Shown piece after piece: positions 7,755 to 16,372 of a DNA stretch of 64,000 bases (positions are counted from its first letter, which is position 1; every line of letters starts with the position of its first letter). Position numbers and translations under genes: made by a program. The notes beneath the pieces are model-generated. The model saw only the letters and a program-made list of their open reading frames with translations, did not search any database and was not told the DNA's origin. Origin of the DNA: VAZQ01 sp035263865 (lineage in GTDB: Bacteria; Pseudomonadota; Alphaproteobacteria; Rhizobiales; Xanthobacteraceae); the NCBI GenBank assembly GCA_035263865.1, contig DATFQX010000329.1:1-64000 (forward strand), written 5' to 3'.

Positions 7755-9764
7755 TTAAGCGCGCGGCGGGCGGCGCCGCTCGTGGAACCAGGTGCGGTAC
7801 TGCGTCATCTTCGCGCGCTGTGCCGCCGCCGCGTGCCGCCTGCAGGTCGCGGCCTCCTCGCTCTTCTCCGGCGCGCCCCAGCGCAGTTCGACGCAGTCGT
7901 TGAGGTTGTACGCCATCTCGAGATCGCCCGCGCGGTCGAGCACGTCCTTGAGCGCGAGCGTCCAGGAAGAGCCGTCGCTGCGCGTATAGGAAAACTTGCG
8001 CGCCGCCAGCTCGGAAGCGAGCACGCTCTCCAGTTCCGCCTTCACGTCGGCAACGCTCTTCTCCTTCGGCATTGCGTATCGCTCGGGCCGCCGCACGACG
8101 CGATCCGGGAAGGTGCGCACCACGTCGATCGCGATCAGCAGGCGCAGATCACGTGCTGGGGTCGCGAAATCTTCCCACGCTCCGGTGGTCTCGAAGATCG
8201 CTGGGCCGTCCGGCATCTCCGCGTCGCCGCGGCCGCTGGTCTGGTACTTGCGCCCATTCTCAACCGAGGTCACGCGCGCCTTCACCTGCTCTTCCAGCGC
8301 TGCAATCGCCTCCTTGATCGCGCGCAACGGATCGAGCGGAGCCGGCGACATGACGTCGTCCATGCGATCATAAAAATCTTCGACCCCGAGCCGCGCCTGC
8401 TCGAGTGAGAAATCGCCGTACTGCGGATCTTTGGCGATCTCGGCATTGGTCAGCCGCCGCAAGCCGCTATTCTTATCGCGCATGATCGGGCGGAAGCGCT
8501 TGAAGCCCGGACCGCCCAGCGCAGGATCCTGCGCAAAAAGGAAATTGCCGCGCCAGAAACGCTTGCGCGCGACCGTCCCGTCGGGCTGGGCGTCGACAGC
8601 GAAGAAGAGGCCGGCCGCGTCTTCCGTCTGCGACACGCGCCGCGCTAGCACCAGGACGTGCCCGTAGGGATCGACGTAAACGCTACCGGGGCGCAGCGTG
8701 TCTTCCTTGAGCGACACCGGATAATAATCGGTGTTGTCGTCGTTCAGCGCCGTTCGTCCGGTTCCGGAATGGACGCCGTCGGCGACCGCCGAGCGCAAAT
8801 ACTCGCCGAATCCAGCCGCGAGCCCCAGCCGCTTCAGCGCCGCGAGTCTGTTCACTGGAGGAGCGACCGGCTGGACCATGGCCGGGCGAAGCATCTCGAT
8901 GACCACAGGAGCCGCGATCCTTTGCTCCGGCGGCGGTTCCGGCGCAGGCGGCGGCTCGAGATTCTGAATGTTCCACCACGCGTGGCACTTGGGTCCCTCA
9001 CCGGCGCCACCGCGGGTGCATTTGGTGTAGCCGAACGGCAGGCCCATCTTGAACGCGAAATAGGCGCGCAAGAAGTACGGCAGGTCGGCGCAGTCGGGAC
9101 GAATAATGAGTCCCATCGAGTCTTCACGCAGCCCGAGATGGTTGAAAAGGACATTGCGTGAGCGATCGCGCAACACCTCATGCAGCGCCTTCCACGACAG
9201 CGTGGCGTCGAGCGGCGCGTCGAAGAGCTTCTCGATCCAGGCGGAATAGAGGTTCTCGGTCTCGCGATTCCAGGTGTTGCGCAACGGCCAGAGGGTTCCC
9301 TCGGTCGGCTGCGGTCGCGGCGGCTCGGCTGCGCGCACAGCGATCTCGTGGGTGATTGTGCTGCATTCGGCGCCCGCGCCATCGCGCGTGAGCTTCGCCT
9401 GCCAAGCTCCGCCGGCCGGCGAGGCGACCTCGGCGAGCCAGAAATAGGGCGGACCGCCGTGTCGCTCACGCGATTTGGCGGCGACCTTTCCATCGGGCGC
9501 GATCAGCGAAAGCTCGCCCTCGAACGCATTCTCCGCGGCAACGAGCACGCGCAAAGGCGCGCCCTTCCAGGGCGCGAGCGGCGAGGGCAGGACCGCCACC
9601 TCGGCCGCGTCTTTGCAGACGCTGGAAGGAGCTTGCGCCTGTGCATCAACGACCGAGAAAACGAGGATGAAAGGTGCAGCCGCGCTGAACAGCAAGGCTA
9701 TCGCAGCGGCAGCGAACTGGCGCGCTAAAAACACTCTGGCCCCCATTCCCTGACGGAAGCCCAA
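7755..9764 (-). CDS. Secreted protein of unknown function with candidate Cys/His (papain-fold-like) site
   Basis: 669 residues. The N-terminus carries a signal sequence ending near VVDAQAQA (about residue 45). About 100 residues of beta-rich sequence follow, then a conserved-looking block IIRPDCADLPYFLRAYFAFKMGLPFGY with Cys225. A Pro-rich linker (PPPAPEPPPEQ) comes next, then RPGSVYVDPYGHVLVLARR with His369. A Cys in a D-C-A-D-L-P helix start followed by a His on a G-H-V-L-V strand is the arrangement of NlpC/P60- and YiiX-like papain-fold enzymes, so a periplasmic amidase or peptidase is possible. That is inference only. The C-terminal 200 residues are helical and charged. No operon partner is evident. 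Confidence 0.72.
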   Translation of the reverse strand: MGFRQGMGARVFLARQFAAAAIALLFSAAAPFILVFSVVDAQAQAPSSVCKDAAEVAVLPSPLAPWKGAPLRVLVAAENAFEGELSLIAPDGKVAAKSRERHGGPPYFWLAEVASPAGGAWQAKLTRDGAGAECSTITHEIAVRAAEPPRPQPTEGTLWPLRNTWNRETENLYSAWIEKLFDAPLDATLSWKALHEVLRDRSRNVLFNHLGLREDSMGLIIRPDCADLPYFLRAYFAFKMGLPFGYTKCTRGGAGEGPKCHAWWNIQNLEPPPAPEPPPEQRIAAPVVIEMLRPAMVQPVAPPVNRLAALKRLGLAAGFGEYLRSAVADGVHSGTGRTALNDDNTDYYPVSLKEDTLRPGSVYVDPYGHVLVLARRVSQTEDAAGLFFAVDAQPDGTVARKRFWRGNFLFAQDPALGGPGFKRFRPIMRDKNSGLRRLTNAEIAKDPQYGDFSLEQARLGVEDFYDRMDDVMSPAPLDPLRAIKEAIAALEEQVKARVTSVENGRKYQTSGRGDAEMPDGPAIFETTGAWEDFATPARDLRLLIAIDVVRTFPDRVVRRPERYAMPKEKSVADVKAELESVLASELAARKFSYTRSDGSSWTLALKDVLDRAGDLEMAYNLNDCVELRWGAPEKSEEAATCRRHAAAAQRAKMTQYRTWFHERRRPPRA
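9182..9216. repeat. Partner of the 35-bp inverted duplication
   Basis: This in-gene copy is the reverse complement of 7608-7642, identical over 35 bp, and encodes PLDATLSWKAL of the secreted protein. Confidence 0.85.
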
Positions 9765-10057
9765 TTATAGTGCGAAAGCTTTGGCTGAATGATGGCGAAA
9801 GCCCTCGCCGGCCAGGTGATGGGCTCGCCCTCTATGCACTTGCAACTGTGAGGGAATTTGAACTCGTCCTGTCAGCCCCCGCGCGAGAAGGAGAGCATGC
9901 GGCTACCGCGCTCATTTGCCGACGCGGCGGCACGGCAAACAACGATGCGCACGAGCGCGGAACACGCGGCGATGCGATCCCCACCGGCACCACCGCGGCG
10001 GAGGAAGGACCGTCGCGGCGCAGTCGAGCGGCGCGTAGCCGCCGCCGTAGAGCGGCG
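9765..10057. other. Intergenic stretch without a recognisable gene
   Basis: This upstream region of the secreted-protein gene contains only arginine-rich overlapping open frames on both strands with no ribosome-binding site or family resemblance. No repeat or promoter could be assigned. Confidence 0.5.
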
Positions 10058-10273
10058 CTACCGCGGTAGCTTGCTCAACAAATGCTGTGCAACCCGCATG
10101 ATGTCGTCCCTTCGATAATCGGGACCAGATGATGATTGTTTACCCGCGCGACCCCATTCGACGCTCTTGAAGGTGGTTTGGCCTGTGTCGAAGCTAAATA
10201 TCGCGGTCGTCGGTTTGCGAACAATTCTGTTTTTGCCAACCGCAAACTGGCTGGGCACAACGGGCGTGGGCAT
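10058..10273 (-). CDS. Small protein of unknown function
   Basis: 71 residues: MPTPVVPSQFAVGKNRIVRK at the start and DYRRDDIMRVAQHLLSKLPR at the end. It has a strong ribosome-binding site (AGGAG about 9 bases before the ATG, within a GAGAGAGAG run). The composition is balanced, with a beta-rich first half (KPTTAIFSFDTGQTTFKSVEWGRAG) and a helical end, unlike the arginine-rich shadow frames nearby. I do not assign a family. It stands alone; its neighbours are the secreted-protein gene (start at 9764) and the frameshifted paiB on the same strand. Confidence 0.55.
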   Translation of the reverse strand: MPTPVVPSQFAVGKNRIVRKPTTAIFSFDTGQTTFKSVEWGRAGKQSSSGPDYRRDDIMRVAQHLLSKLPR

Positions 10274-10360
10274 CTCTCTCTCTCCTGAGAAATTCTATCT
10301 GCCGGGATTCGGCGCCTTTTTGGGCTCTCCCGCAGCGCAAAAAACTCCAAGGTCGGTCAA

Positions 10361-11006
10361 TCACTTAGGGGTGGTGATGTAACGCGAGACGATCTCGGCC
10401 ATCTCCAGGTCGTCTGCTTCACCTCGCTTACCGAGACCTTCCGCAACACCGGCGCGATCGCTCATGTTGCGATTCTGGCTCATCTTCCACTTGCCCTCGA
10501 GCCGCGTGATCGCAAAACGGAAGCCGACGATTCCTCGCAACATCGCCTTTATGAACGTCTCGGGCGCATCCGAGGTCAGCCATGGCTTGGATTCGCTCCT
10601 CTCCTGCTGAGCGGTAAGCTCAGCCACGTGGCGGTGCAGCCACTCCTTCTCTCTCTTCCATCACCTGCGGACAACCATAGGCATGGACGACCGCATAATT
10701 CCATGTCGGCACGACCTTCCCGTGCAGAGCCTTCGAGGGGTACCAGTTGGGCGTGATGTAACCCTCGGGTCCCTGGAAGATCATTAGCGCTTCTTTTCCC
10801 TCCGCAAGGTCCTTCCAATGCGGATTGGCACGCGCGAGATGGCATTCAATCACTCCGTATGGTCCATCGTCTTTGAGCACGGTCGGCAGATGCGTGGCAT
10901 AGAGCCCGGCCGAGCCCGCGGACACGAGCGCAGCGAGTGGCCGGGCCCGCATCAGCGCATGTATCTGCGGCACATCCTCGACGCGATAATGATCAGGCTG
11001 GTACAT
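10361..11006 (-). pseudogene. paiB: Frameshifted paiB-like FMN-binding negative regulator
   Basis: The N-terminal part (MYQPDHYRVEDVPQIHALMR ... GYITPNWYPSKALHGKVVPTWNYAVVHAYG) and the C-terminal part (AELTAQQERSESKPWLTSDAPETFIKAMLRGIVGFRFAITRLEGKWKMSQN) are both clear PaiB-family sequence but lie in different frames. Around 10641-10655 the coding strand reads GAAGAGAGAGAAGGAGTGG. Shifting by one base there restores EWLHRHVAELTAQ, the expected join. The purine run is a plausible slippage site, so this is a recent single-base indel, or a sequencing error. PaiB proteins are small FMN-binding proteins linked to regulation of protease and sporulation genes in Bacillus. The gene starts 6 bp after a Bug gene and probably shares its transcript. 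Confidence 0.8.
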
Positions 11007-11012
11007 GGCCCA

Positions 11013-11987
11013 TCACTCCGCCCTGATGTTGGCCGCCTTGATAATCGGCCACCACTTCTCGATTTCGGCCTGCTGCTGCGCGGCGAGCGCCTGCGGCGTC
11101 TGCTTGTCGCGCGGCCAGATTTCTTGGCCCACGTCGGCGAACCGTCGGCGGACCGATGGATCGGCCAAGATCTCCACGACTGCGGCATGAAGGGTAGCGA
11201 GGACGTCCTTGGGCGTTCCTTTGGGTGCCCACAGCCCATGCCAGAATGATGCGTGGAGTCCCGGTACCCCAGCCTCGTCGATCGTCGGCGTATCGGGGGT
11301 CGCCGCCCAGCGGGTCTTGGACATCACCACATACGCCTTGAGCTGACCGGCACGAACCTGCGCCAGCGCGCTCGCCACCTGGGTAAAGGTCAGGTCGATC
11401 TGTCCGGCCACCAGATCCTGGATCATCGGCGCAGCGCCACGGTAGGGCACGAATTGGAATCGGGTACCGGTATTCTTCTGGAAGTAGGTCCCGACGACGT
11501 CCGCGCCGCCGCCGACACCGCCGATTCCCACGGTCGCCTTGCCCGGGTTTTGCTTCATCCAAGCGATCAACTCGCTCAGATCCTTCGGCAGCAAGTCGGC
11601 TCTTGCAACGAACCACACCGGACAGTCCGCCACCAGCGATATCGGCTCGAAATCCTTCACCAGGTCGAACGGGAGCGTGTAAGTCGCGCCATTGACGACG
11701 TGGGTCTGCCAGTGTCCGAGAATGAGCGTGTAGCCGTCGGGCGCCGAGCGCGCCACGCGGCCGGTGCCAATGGTGCCTGCCGCTCCGGTCGGGTTCTCGA
11801 CAACGACCGATTGGCCGAGCGGCCCCTTCATCCGATCGGCGAGGATGCGCGCCAGCGCGTCAGTCGGTCCGCCCGCCGGAAACGGCACAACGATGGTCAC
11901 GGGCCGCGAAGGATAGGTCTGCGCCTGCGCTCCGGCGACGCCGGCAAAACTAGCAGTGATTGCGATGGCCGCGAACAATCTTCTCAT
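11013..11987 (-). CDS. Bug/TctC-family tripartite tricarboxylate transporter substrate-binding protein
   Basis: 324 residues from the ATG at 11987, which has an excellent ribosome-binding site (GGGAGGTG). The longer frame to 12044 lacks one. A signal peptide (MRRLFAAIAITASFAGVAGAQAQ) is followed by the Bug N-terminal signature YPSRPVTIVVPFPAGGPTDALARILADRM. Later come GQSVVVENPTGAAGTIGTG, APDGYTLILG and VPYRGAAPMIQDLVAGQIDLTF. Bug proteins deliver carboxylates or amides to TctAB permeases. No TctAB pair is adjacent; the only one in the window is at 60.9-62.9 kb. The 231 bp upstream (11988-12218) show nothing recognisable. Confidence 0.9.
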   Translation of the reverse strand: MRRLFAAIAITASFAGVAGAQAQTYPSRPVTIVVPFPAGGPTDALARILADRMKGPLGQSVVVENPTGAAGTIGTGRVARSAPDGYTLILGHWQTHVVNGATYTLPFDLVKDFEPISLVADCPVWFVARADLLPKDLSELIAWMKQNPGKATVGIGGVGGGADVVGTYFQKNTGTRFQFVPYRGAAPMIQDLVAGQIDLTFTQVASALAQVRAGQLKAYVVMSKTRWAATPDTPTIDEAGVPGLHASFWHGLWAPKGTPKDVLATLHAAVVEILADPSVRRRFADVGQEIWPRDKQTPQALAAQQQAEIEKWWPIIKAANIRAE

Positions 11988-12218
11988 CTCACACCTCCCG
12001 TGCTTCGTCGGTGTGTCACCTGCTGCCACCTGTAAGAGCGGCAAGCAGGCAGCGCCACTCTATCACTTCGTCGGCGAGAGGCAGCAGCATATCTTGGGCG
12101 GAAGGACCGAGGGCTTTGCAACCGAGCAGAGGCCTACCTTCTGCTCTGGGCCATTTCGTCAGTTCAACCCGTTCCCGCTTCGCGGATTTTTCCGCACCAG
12201 CTCGGAGTGAGCGCCACC

Positions 12219-12712
12219 TTAGCCGCCGAAGCGAAAATTGAGACCAGCGCGCACCACACTTTTGGTTTCTTTGACATCGACGAAGGCCGGTTCCAAGCCA
12301 ACCACTTGCGGCGTGAACGCGACTTGGCGGGTGCCGAAATCGAAATAATTGTATTCGACGAAGGCCGATACGACGTTCGTGAAGGCATATTCGCCGCCGA
12401 CACCTATGGTCCATGCCGAGCGCGTCTCACGCGCCGTATAAGCCGTGCCGAGGATAATCGTGGTCGCCCAATAATCGTCGTGCTCCCAGGCGCCCCCTCC
12501 TTTGAGGTAGCCGAGAAAACGCCCCCAAGCGTAACCGAGACGGCCGGTGATTCTCGCCAGCGATTTGACTTTGCTGTGATAGGCCACGCCGACCTCACGC
12601 GTGCTATCGTGACTGCCCTCGGCGTCCGCCCAGGCATAGTCGCCCTGGACGCCGAGAACAAAGCCGCCGGCAAATTGATCAGCGCGGCCGTTCCGAGCAG
12701 GACTTTTCGCAT
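12219..12712 (-). pseudogene. Decayed Omp25/Omp31-type outer-membrane protein gene
   Basis: A start typical of rhizobial porin-family proteins (MRKVLLGTAALI, signal peptide h-region) opens at 12712. It passes directly into barrel sequence that lies in another frame: QFAGGFVLGVQGDYAWADA, RITGRLGYAWGRFLGYLKGGGAW, TIGVGGEYAFTNVVSAFVEYNYFDFG and a terminal VVRAGLNFRFGG. Most of the first half of the usual protein (mature N-terminus and first strands) is missing. A deletion therefore fused the signal codons out of frame to the C-terminal barrel, the junction lying near 12675. The frame reading the barrel extends to 12845 but its N-terminus there has no export signal. Confidence 0.72.
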
Positions 12713-12870
12713 CAGCGCGCTCCCCCGTCGGGATGATCAAGCCAGCAGTATGCAAGGAGTCTACGGGGAACACTGTAGCTGATAGGCCACATCCGCGTGG
12801 CGAAATACGGTTCCCGGGAGAGTGTCTTAAGACAGCATCGAGCAATACCCAAGGGAAGGGCTGTCAATGC

Positions 12871-14523
12871 TCAATAGACGTCCTGCTGGTAACGACCCTT
12901 TTTCTTGAGGTCGCCCACGAAGGCGATGGCCTCGTCGGTCGTTCGCGCGCCGTGCGCAGCGATCACATCGACCAACGCGCGCTCCACGTCCTTGCCCATG
13001 GTTATGGCGCCGCAGACGTAGACGTGCGCGCCGTCGGCGATCCACGACCAAAGATCGCGGCCGAGCTGGCGCATGCGATCCTGGACATAGAATTTCTCTT
13101 CGCCATCGCGCGACCAAGCGAGCGAGAGACGGGTCAGCGCGCCGACGGCTTTCATTCCGCTCAGCTCGTCTTCGTAGAAGAAATCGTAATCACGCTTCTG
13201 ATGACCGAAGAACAGCCAGTTGCGGCCGGGAGCCTTCGTCGACATGCGCTCGTGCAGGAAGGCGCGGAACGGCGCGATCCCGGTGCCGGGCCCGATCATG
13301 ATCATCGGGACCGATGGGTCGGCGGGCAGGCAGAAGGCTTGCGCCTTCTGCACATAGGACTTGATCCTGTCCCCCGCTTCGATGCGGTTGGCGAGGAACG
13401 TCGAGGCGACGCCGAGGCGGATGCGCCCTTTGATGTCATAGCGAACCGCGTCCACCGTCAACGCGACGCGGCCGGGATTGGTCTTGAGCGAGGAGGCAAT
13501 CGAGTAGAGGCGCGGCTGCAACAGATCCAACGACTCGATGAAAGCCTCGGGATCCGGACGAATTCTGGGAAACTTGTGGATCGCCGCCAGAACGTCCAGC
13601 GTTGCGGCATCGCCATCCGGGTCTTCGCCGGAGGCGAGCGCCTTCGCCTTCTGCCGCCGTTCACCGCCGGTGATGTAGGAGATGAGTTGGAACAGCATGT
13701 CGGGCGCCGGGCCGAGCGAAACGCTGTCGTGAAGCACCGCACGCAACCTGCGCCCGCCGATGGGAAAATCCGGCGGCGCATCAATCGCCTTGATGACCGC
13801 ATCTACAAGCGCAGGGTCGTTGGTCGGGTATATCCCGAAGCTGTCGCCGACGGTGTAGTCGAGGCCTGACTCCTTAAGATCAAACTCGAGGTGCCACGTC
13901 TCCTTTCCCGAGCCCGGCTTGTTCAGCCGGGTACGCGACTGAAACACGGCTTCGACCGGATTGTCGCGCGAGCGGCCACGCTCGGCAGGCGTTGCGGGAA
14001 TGGCGGGGCGGTCTGCAACTTCGGCGGCAAGCGATGAGTAAGTCGTCTCGTCGGCGGCCGGCGGAGCCTCGTCGAGTTCCTTATAAAGAGTCTTCAGCAT
14101 GCGGGCGGTTTCCTTGCCGCCCGGAACGCAGAGATTGAGCCGTTCCTCCTTCTTCAAAAAGATGACGTTCGAATAGTCCTCGCAGTTATAGCCGCACTGG
14201 CCGCAATCCTGCTGTCCCATCGCCGCCATCATCCGTCGCCGCAGCGGCCGGCCGTCGGCGAGTTTCATGCGTTCGGCGAGCGGCAGCGTCTGGTCGTGCC
14301 ATGGCGCTTGCCCGTCGTCGCCGTCTTCGAGCGGCCCCGTCGCGGTCGGGATCAGCCCGGACATCAGTGCAGCGTTCGCCCCCGACGAAAGGGCGGTGAT
14401 GCCCGCCCCGCCAAGCTCAAGAAAGCCGGCGAAGAAGCCATTGAGCCAAGTCCGCTGCTCCGGGGTGAACGGGGCGCTATCGGGAATCAATTTCGCAATC
14501 GGCGGGCGCGTCGGCTGAGTCAT
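12871..14523 (-). CDS. Ferredoxin-NADP reductase-type flavoprotein with Fe-S motif, NirA electron donor
   Basis: 550 residues, annotated in relatives as sulfite reductase subunit alpha. The C-terminal 350 residues are a CysJ-like FAD/NADPH module: LQPRLYSIASSLK (FAD), GVASTFLANRI, MIMIGPGTGIAPFRAFLHER (pyridine nucleotide), NWLFFGHQKRDYDFFYEDEL and VYVCGAITMGKDVERAL. The flavodoxin (FMN) domain of CysJ is absent. In its place is CGQCGYNC with Cys107, Cys110, Cys114 and a further Cys132, resembling the small 4Fe-4S domain PF04060. The N-terminal FTPEQRTWLNGFFAG resembles the start of NirA. Its ATG overlaps the nirA stop (ATGA), so it is the last gene of nirC-nirA-reductase and probably supplies electrons from NADPH. 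Confidence 0.82.
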   Translation of the reverse strand: MTQPTRPPIAKLIPDSAPFTPEQRTWLNGFFAGFLELGGAGITALSSGANAALMSGLIPTATGPLEDGDDGQAPWHDQTLPLAERMKLADGRPLRRRMMAAMGQQDCGQCGYNCEDYSNVIFLKKEERLNLCVPGGKETARMLKTLYKELDEAPPAADETTYSSLAAEVADRPAIPATPAERGRSRDNPVEAVFQSRTRLNKPGSGKETWHLEFDLKESGLDYTVGDSFGIYPTNDPALVDAVIKAIDAPPDFPIGGRRLRAVLHDSVSLGPAPDMLFQLISYITGGERRQKAKALASGEDPDGDAATLDVLAAIHKFPRIRPDPEAFIESLDLLQPRLYSIASSLKTNPGRVALTVDAVRYDIKGRIRLGVASTFLANRIEAGDRIKSYVQKAQAFCLPADPSVPMIMIGPGTGIAPFRAFLHERMSTKAPGRNWLFFGHQKRDYDFFYEDELSGMKAVGALTRLSLAWSRDGEEKFYVQDRMRQLGRDLWSWIADGAHVYVCGAITMGKDVERALVDVIAAHGARTTDEAIAFVGDLKKKGRYQQDVY

Positions 14524-16337
14524 TCGACCGCCTGTTGTTCGAACATGGCTTTCAACGCATCGAGTTCGTGACGGCGGGTAAACGTCGCGAACGTCTCCCG
14601 CTCGGAGGCGCGATGCGCGAGATAGGCCTTGAGCATGCGCTCGACTGTGGTCGGCGCGTCGTCAGCCCTGACGTCGCGGTATACCTCTCGTCCCAGTCCC
14701 TGGTCGGGACCGAAGCCTCCGCCGACATGGATGTGGTAGCCCTCGACGGTGTCGCCGTCCTCCGAGATCGGCACTCTGGCGCCAAGCAGGCCGATGTCGC
14801 CGATGTAGTGCTGAGCGCAGGAGTTCGGGCAGCCCGTGAGGTGGATGTTCACCGGGACGTCGAGCTGCAAGCGCGTCTCGCACCATTGCGCGATGTCCTC
14901 GGCGTGGCCTTTGGTATTGGAAAGCGCGAGGCGGCAGCCGGCATTGCCGGTGCAGGCGACGAGCCCGGCGCGTATCGCGGTTGCCTTGGTCGAAAGTCCC
15001 AACGCCGCGATCGCCGCCTCGGCCGAGCCGACACGCTGCGTCGGAATGCCCGAGATCAGCAGGTTCTGCCAGACCGTGAGGCGGATGTCGCCGTCGCCAA
15101 AATCGCGCGCGACCGCCGCCAAGCCGCGCATCTGCTCGCCCGTGAGCTTGCCGACCGGGAGCACCACGCCGATCCAGTTCAGGTCGGGTTGCTTCTGCGG
15201 ATGTACGCCCACATGCGCCGTGCGGTCGAAGGCCGGCCGCGGCGCGATGGCTTCAGCGGGAGTGCGCACGAGCTTGCAGCCGAGCTTCTCCTCCATCGTG
15301 CTTAGGAACTTGTCGATGCCCCATGCATCGATCACGTATTTGAGGCGTGCCTTAGCGCGGTTGGTGCGGTCGCCGTGGTCGATGAAGACACGCACCACGG
15401 CGTCAGCCACTTTCGTCGCCTCGGCGGGCTTCACCACCACGCCGGTCCCGTGCCCGAAGGTCTGGTGTCCGGTGATGCCGCCGAGGAGCAGCCGGAACCA
15501 GATGCCCGGCTCGATGCCGAAGCCATCCTTCACTTCGACCGCCTGAAAGCCGATGTCGTTGGTGTCTTCGAGCACCGGAATGATACCGGCGCCGTCAAAG
15601 CCGACGTTGAACTTTCGGGGAATGCCGTAGAGCGAACGGTCGTTAAGTATGTGGAAGTGCCATTCGCGAGCATACGCTTGCGTGTCGATGAGCTCCTGCG
15701 GGTCGATGCCGGCGGTCGGCGTCCCGGTGACATTGCGGATGTTGTCGGCGCCCGATCCGCGCGAACACAGCCCCAGGTCCTGAATCGCCTCGATCAGGGC
15801 GACCGCATTCTTAGGCTCGACCTCGCGCAGCTGCAGATTGGCACGCGTCGTCACGTGCGAATAGCCGGCGGCGTATCGCTCCGCGAGGTCGCCGACGCCC
15901 GCGAACTGCCAATGCTTGAGGATGCCGTTGGGAATGCGCAGGCGGCACATATACGCTGTTTGGTTGGGAGCGCAGTAGAACAAGCCGTAGAAGCGCCAGC
16001 GGAAGTTGTCGTCAGCTTTCGGCGGCTCGTTGTTCGCGGCCTGCGCCTTCAGCCGTTCATAACCGTCGAACGGATGCAGCTTCCGCTTGAACTTTTCGGG
16101 ATCGGAAAGTTTTTTGCCTTCTTTGAGGAAGCGCTCCTGCGCGCGCAGATGATCGGCGTCGGGGCCCACGGGCTCGGACGCAGCAGCGCCCGCAGTTCGA
16201 CCGACAGTGCCGTCCGCTGACGCCGGCACTGCGCGAGCCGCGCGCGCGATCTGCAACCCCGACATGAAGCCTTCTAGATAGCGCTTTTGTTCGGGATTGA
16301 ATTCTTCGGATGTCGCCTCTGAGCGTGGCTCAGGCAT
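14520..16337 (-). CDS. nirA: Assimilatory nitrite (or sulfite) reductase hemoprotein, siroheme/4Fe-4S
   Basis: 605 residues from the ATG at 16337; a GTG at 16367 is an alternative. It has the two-repeat nitrite/sulfite reductase fold. HPFDGYERLKAQ and DDNFRWRFYGLFYCAPNQ precede the first half-domain. The siroheme-4Fe-4S ligands are in ACTGNAGC (Cys-x5-Cys) and TGCPNSCAQ (Cys-x3-Cys). It reduces nitrite to ammonium with six electrons in the cytoplasm. The nirC neighbour favours nitrite over sulfite as substrate. An N-terminal segment FNPEQKRYLEGFMSGLQ resembles that of the downstream flavoprotein. It follows nirC by 35 bp and overlaps the flavoprotein start by 4 bp. Confidence 0.85.
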   Translation of the reverse strand: MPEPRSEATSEEFNPEQKRYLEGFMSGLQIARAARAVPASADGTVGRTAGAAASEPVGPDADHLRAQERFLKEGKKLSDPEKFKRKLHPFDGYERLKAQAANNEPPKADDNFRWRFYGLFYCAPNQTAYMCRLRIPNGILKHWQFAGVGDLAERYAAGYSHVTTRANLQLREVEPKNAVALIEAIQDLGLCSRGSGADNIRNVTGTPTAGIDPQELIDTQAYAREWHFHILNDRSLYGIPRKFNVGFDGAGIIPVLEDTNDIGFQAVEVKDGFGIEPGIWFRLLLGGITGHQTFGHGTGVVVKPAEATKVADAVVRVFIDHGDRTNRAKARLKYVIDAWGIDKFLSTMEEKLGCKLVRTPAEAIAPRPAFDRTAHVGVHPQKQPDLNWIGVVLPVGKLTGEQMRGLAAVARDFGDGDIRLTVWQNLLISGIPTQRVGSAEAAIAALGLSTKATAIRAGLVACTGNAGCRLALSNTKGHAEDIAQWCETRLQLDVPVNIHLTGCPNSCAQHYIGDIGLLGARVPISEDGDTVEGYHIHVGGGFGPDQGLGREVYRDVRADDAPTTVERMLKAYLAHRASERETFATFTRRHELDALKAMFEQQAVE

Positions 16338-16372
16338 GAGTTTAGCGGCTCCTTGGCCTTCCACCACATGGC

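Noticed and set aside
10213..10247. GTTTGCG/CGCAAAC inverted repeat as a terminator
   Set aside because: It lies inside the small minus-strand coding region, with a 21-base loop and no U-tract.
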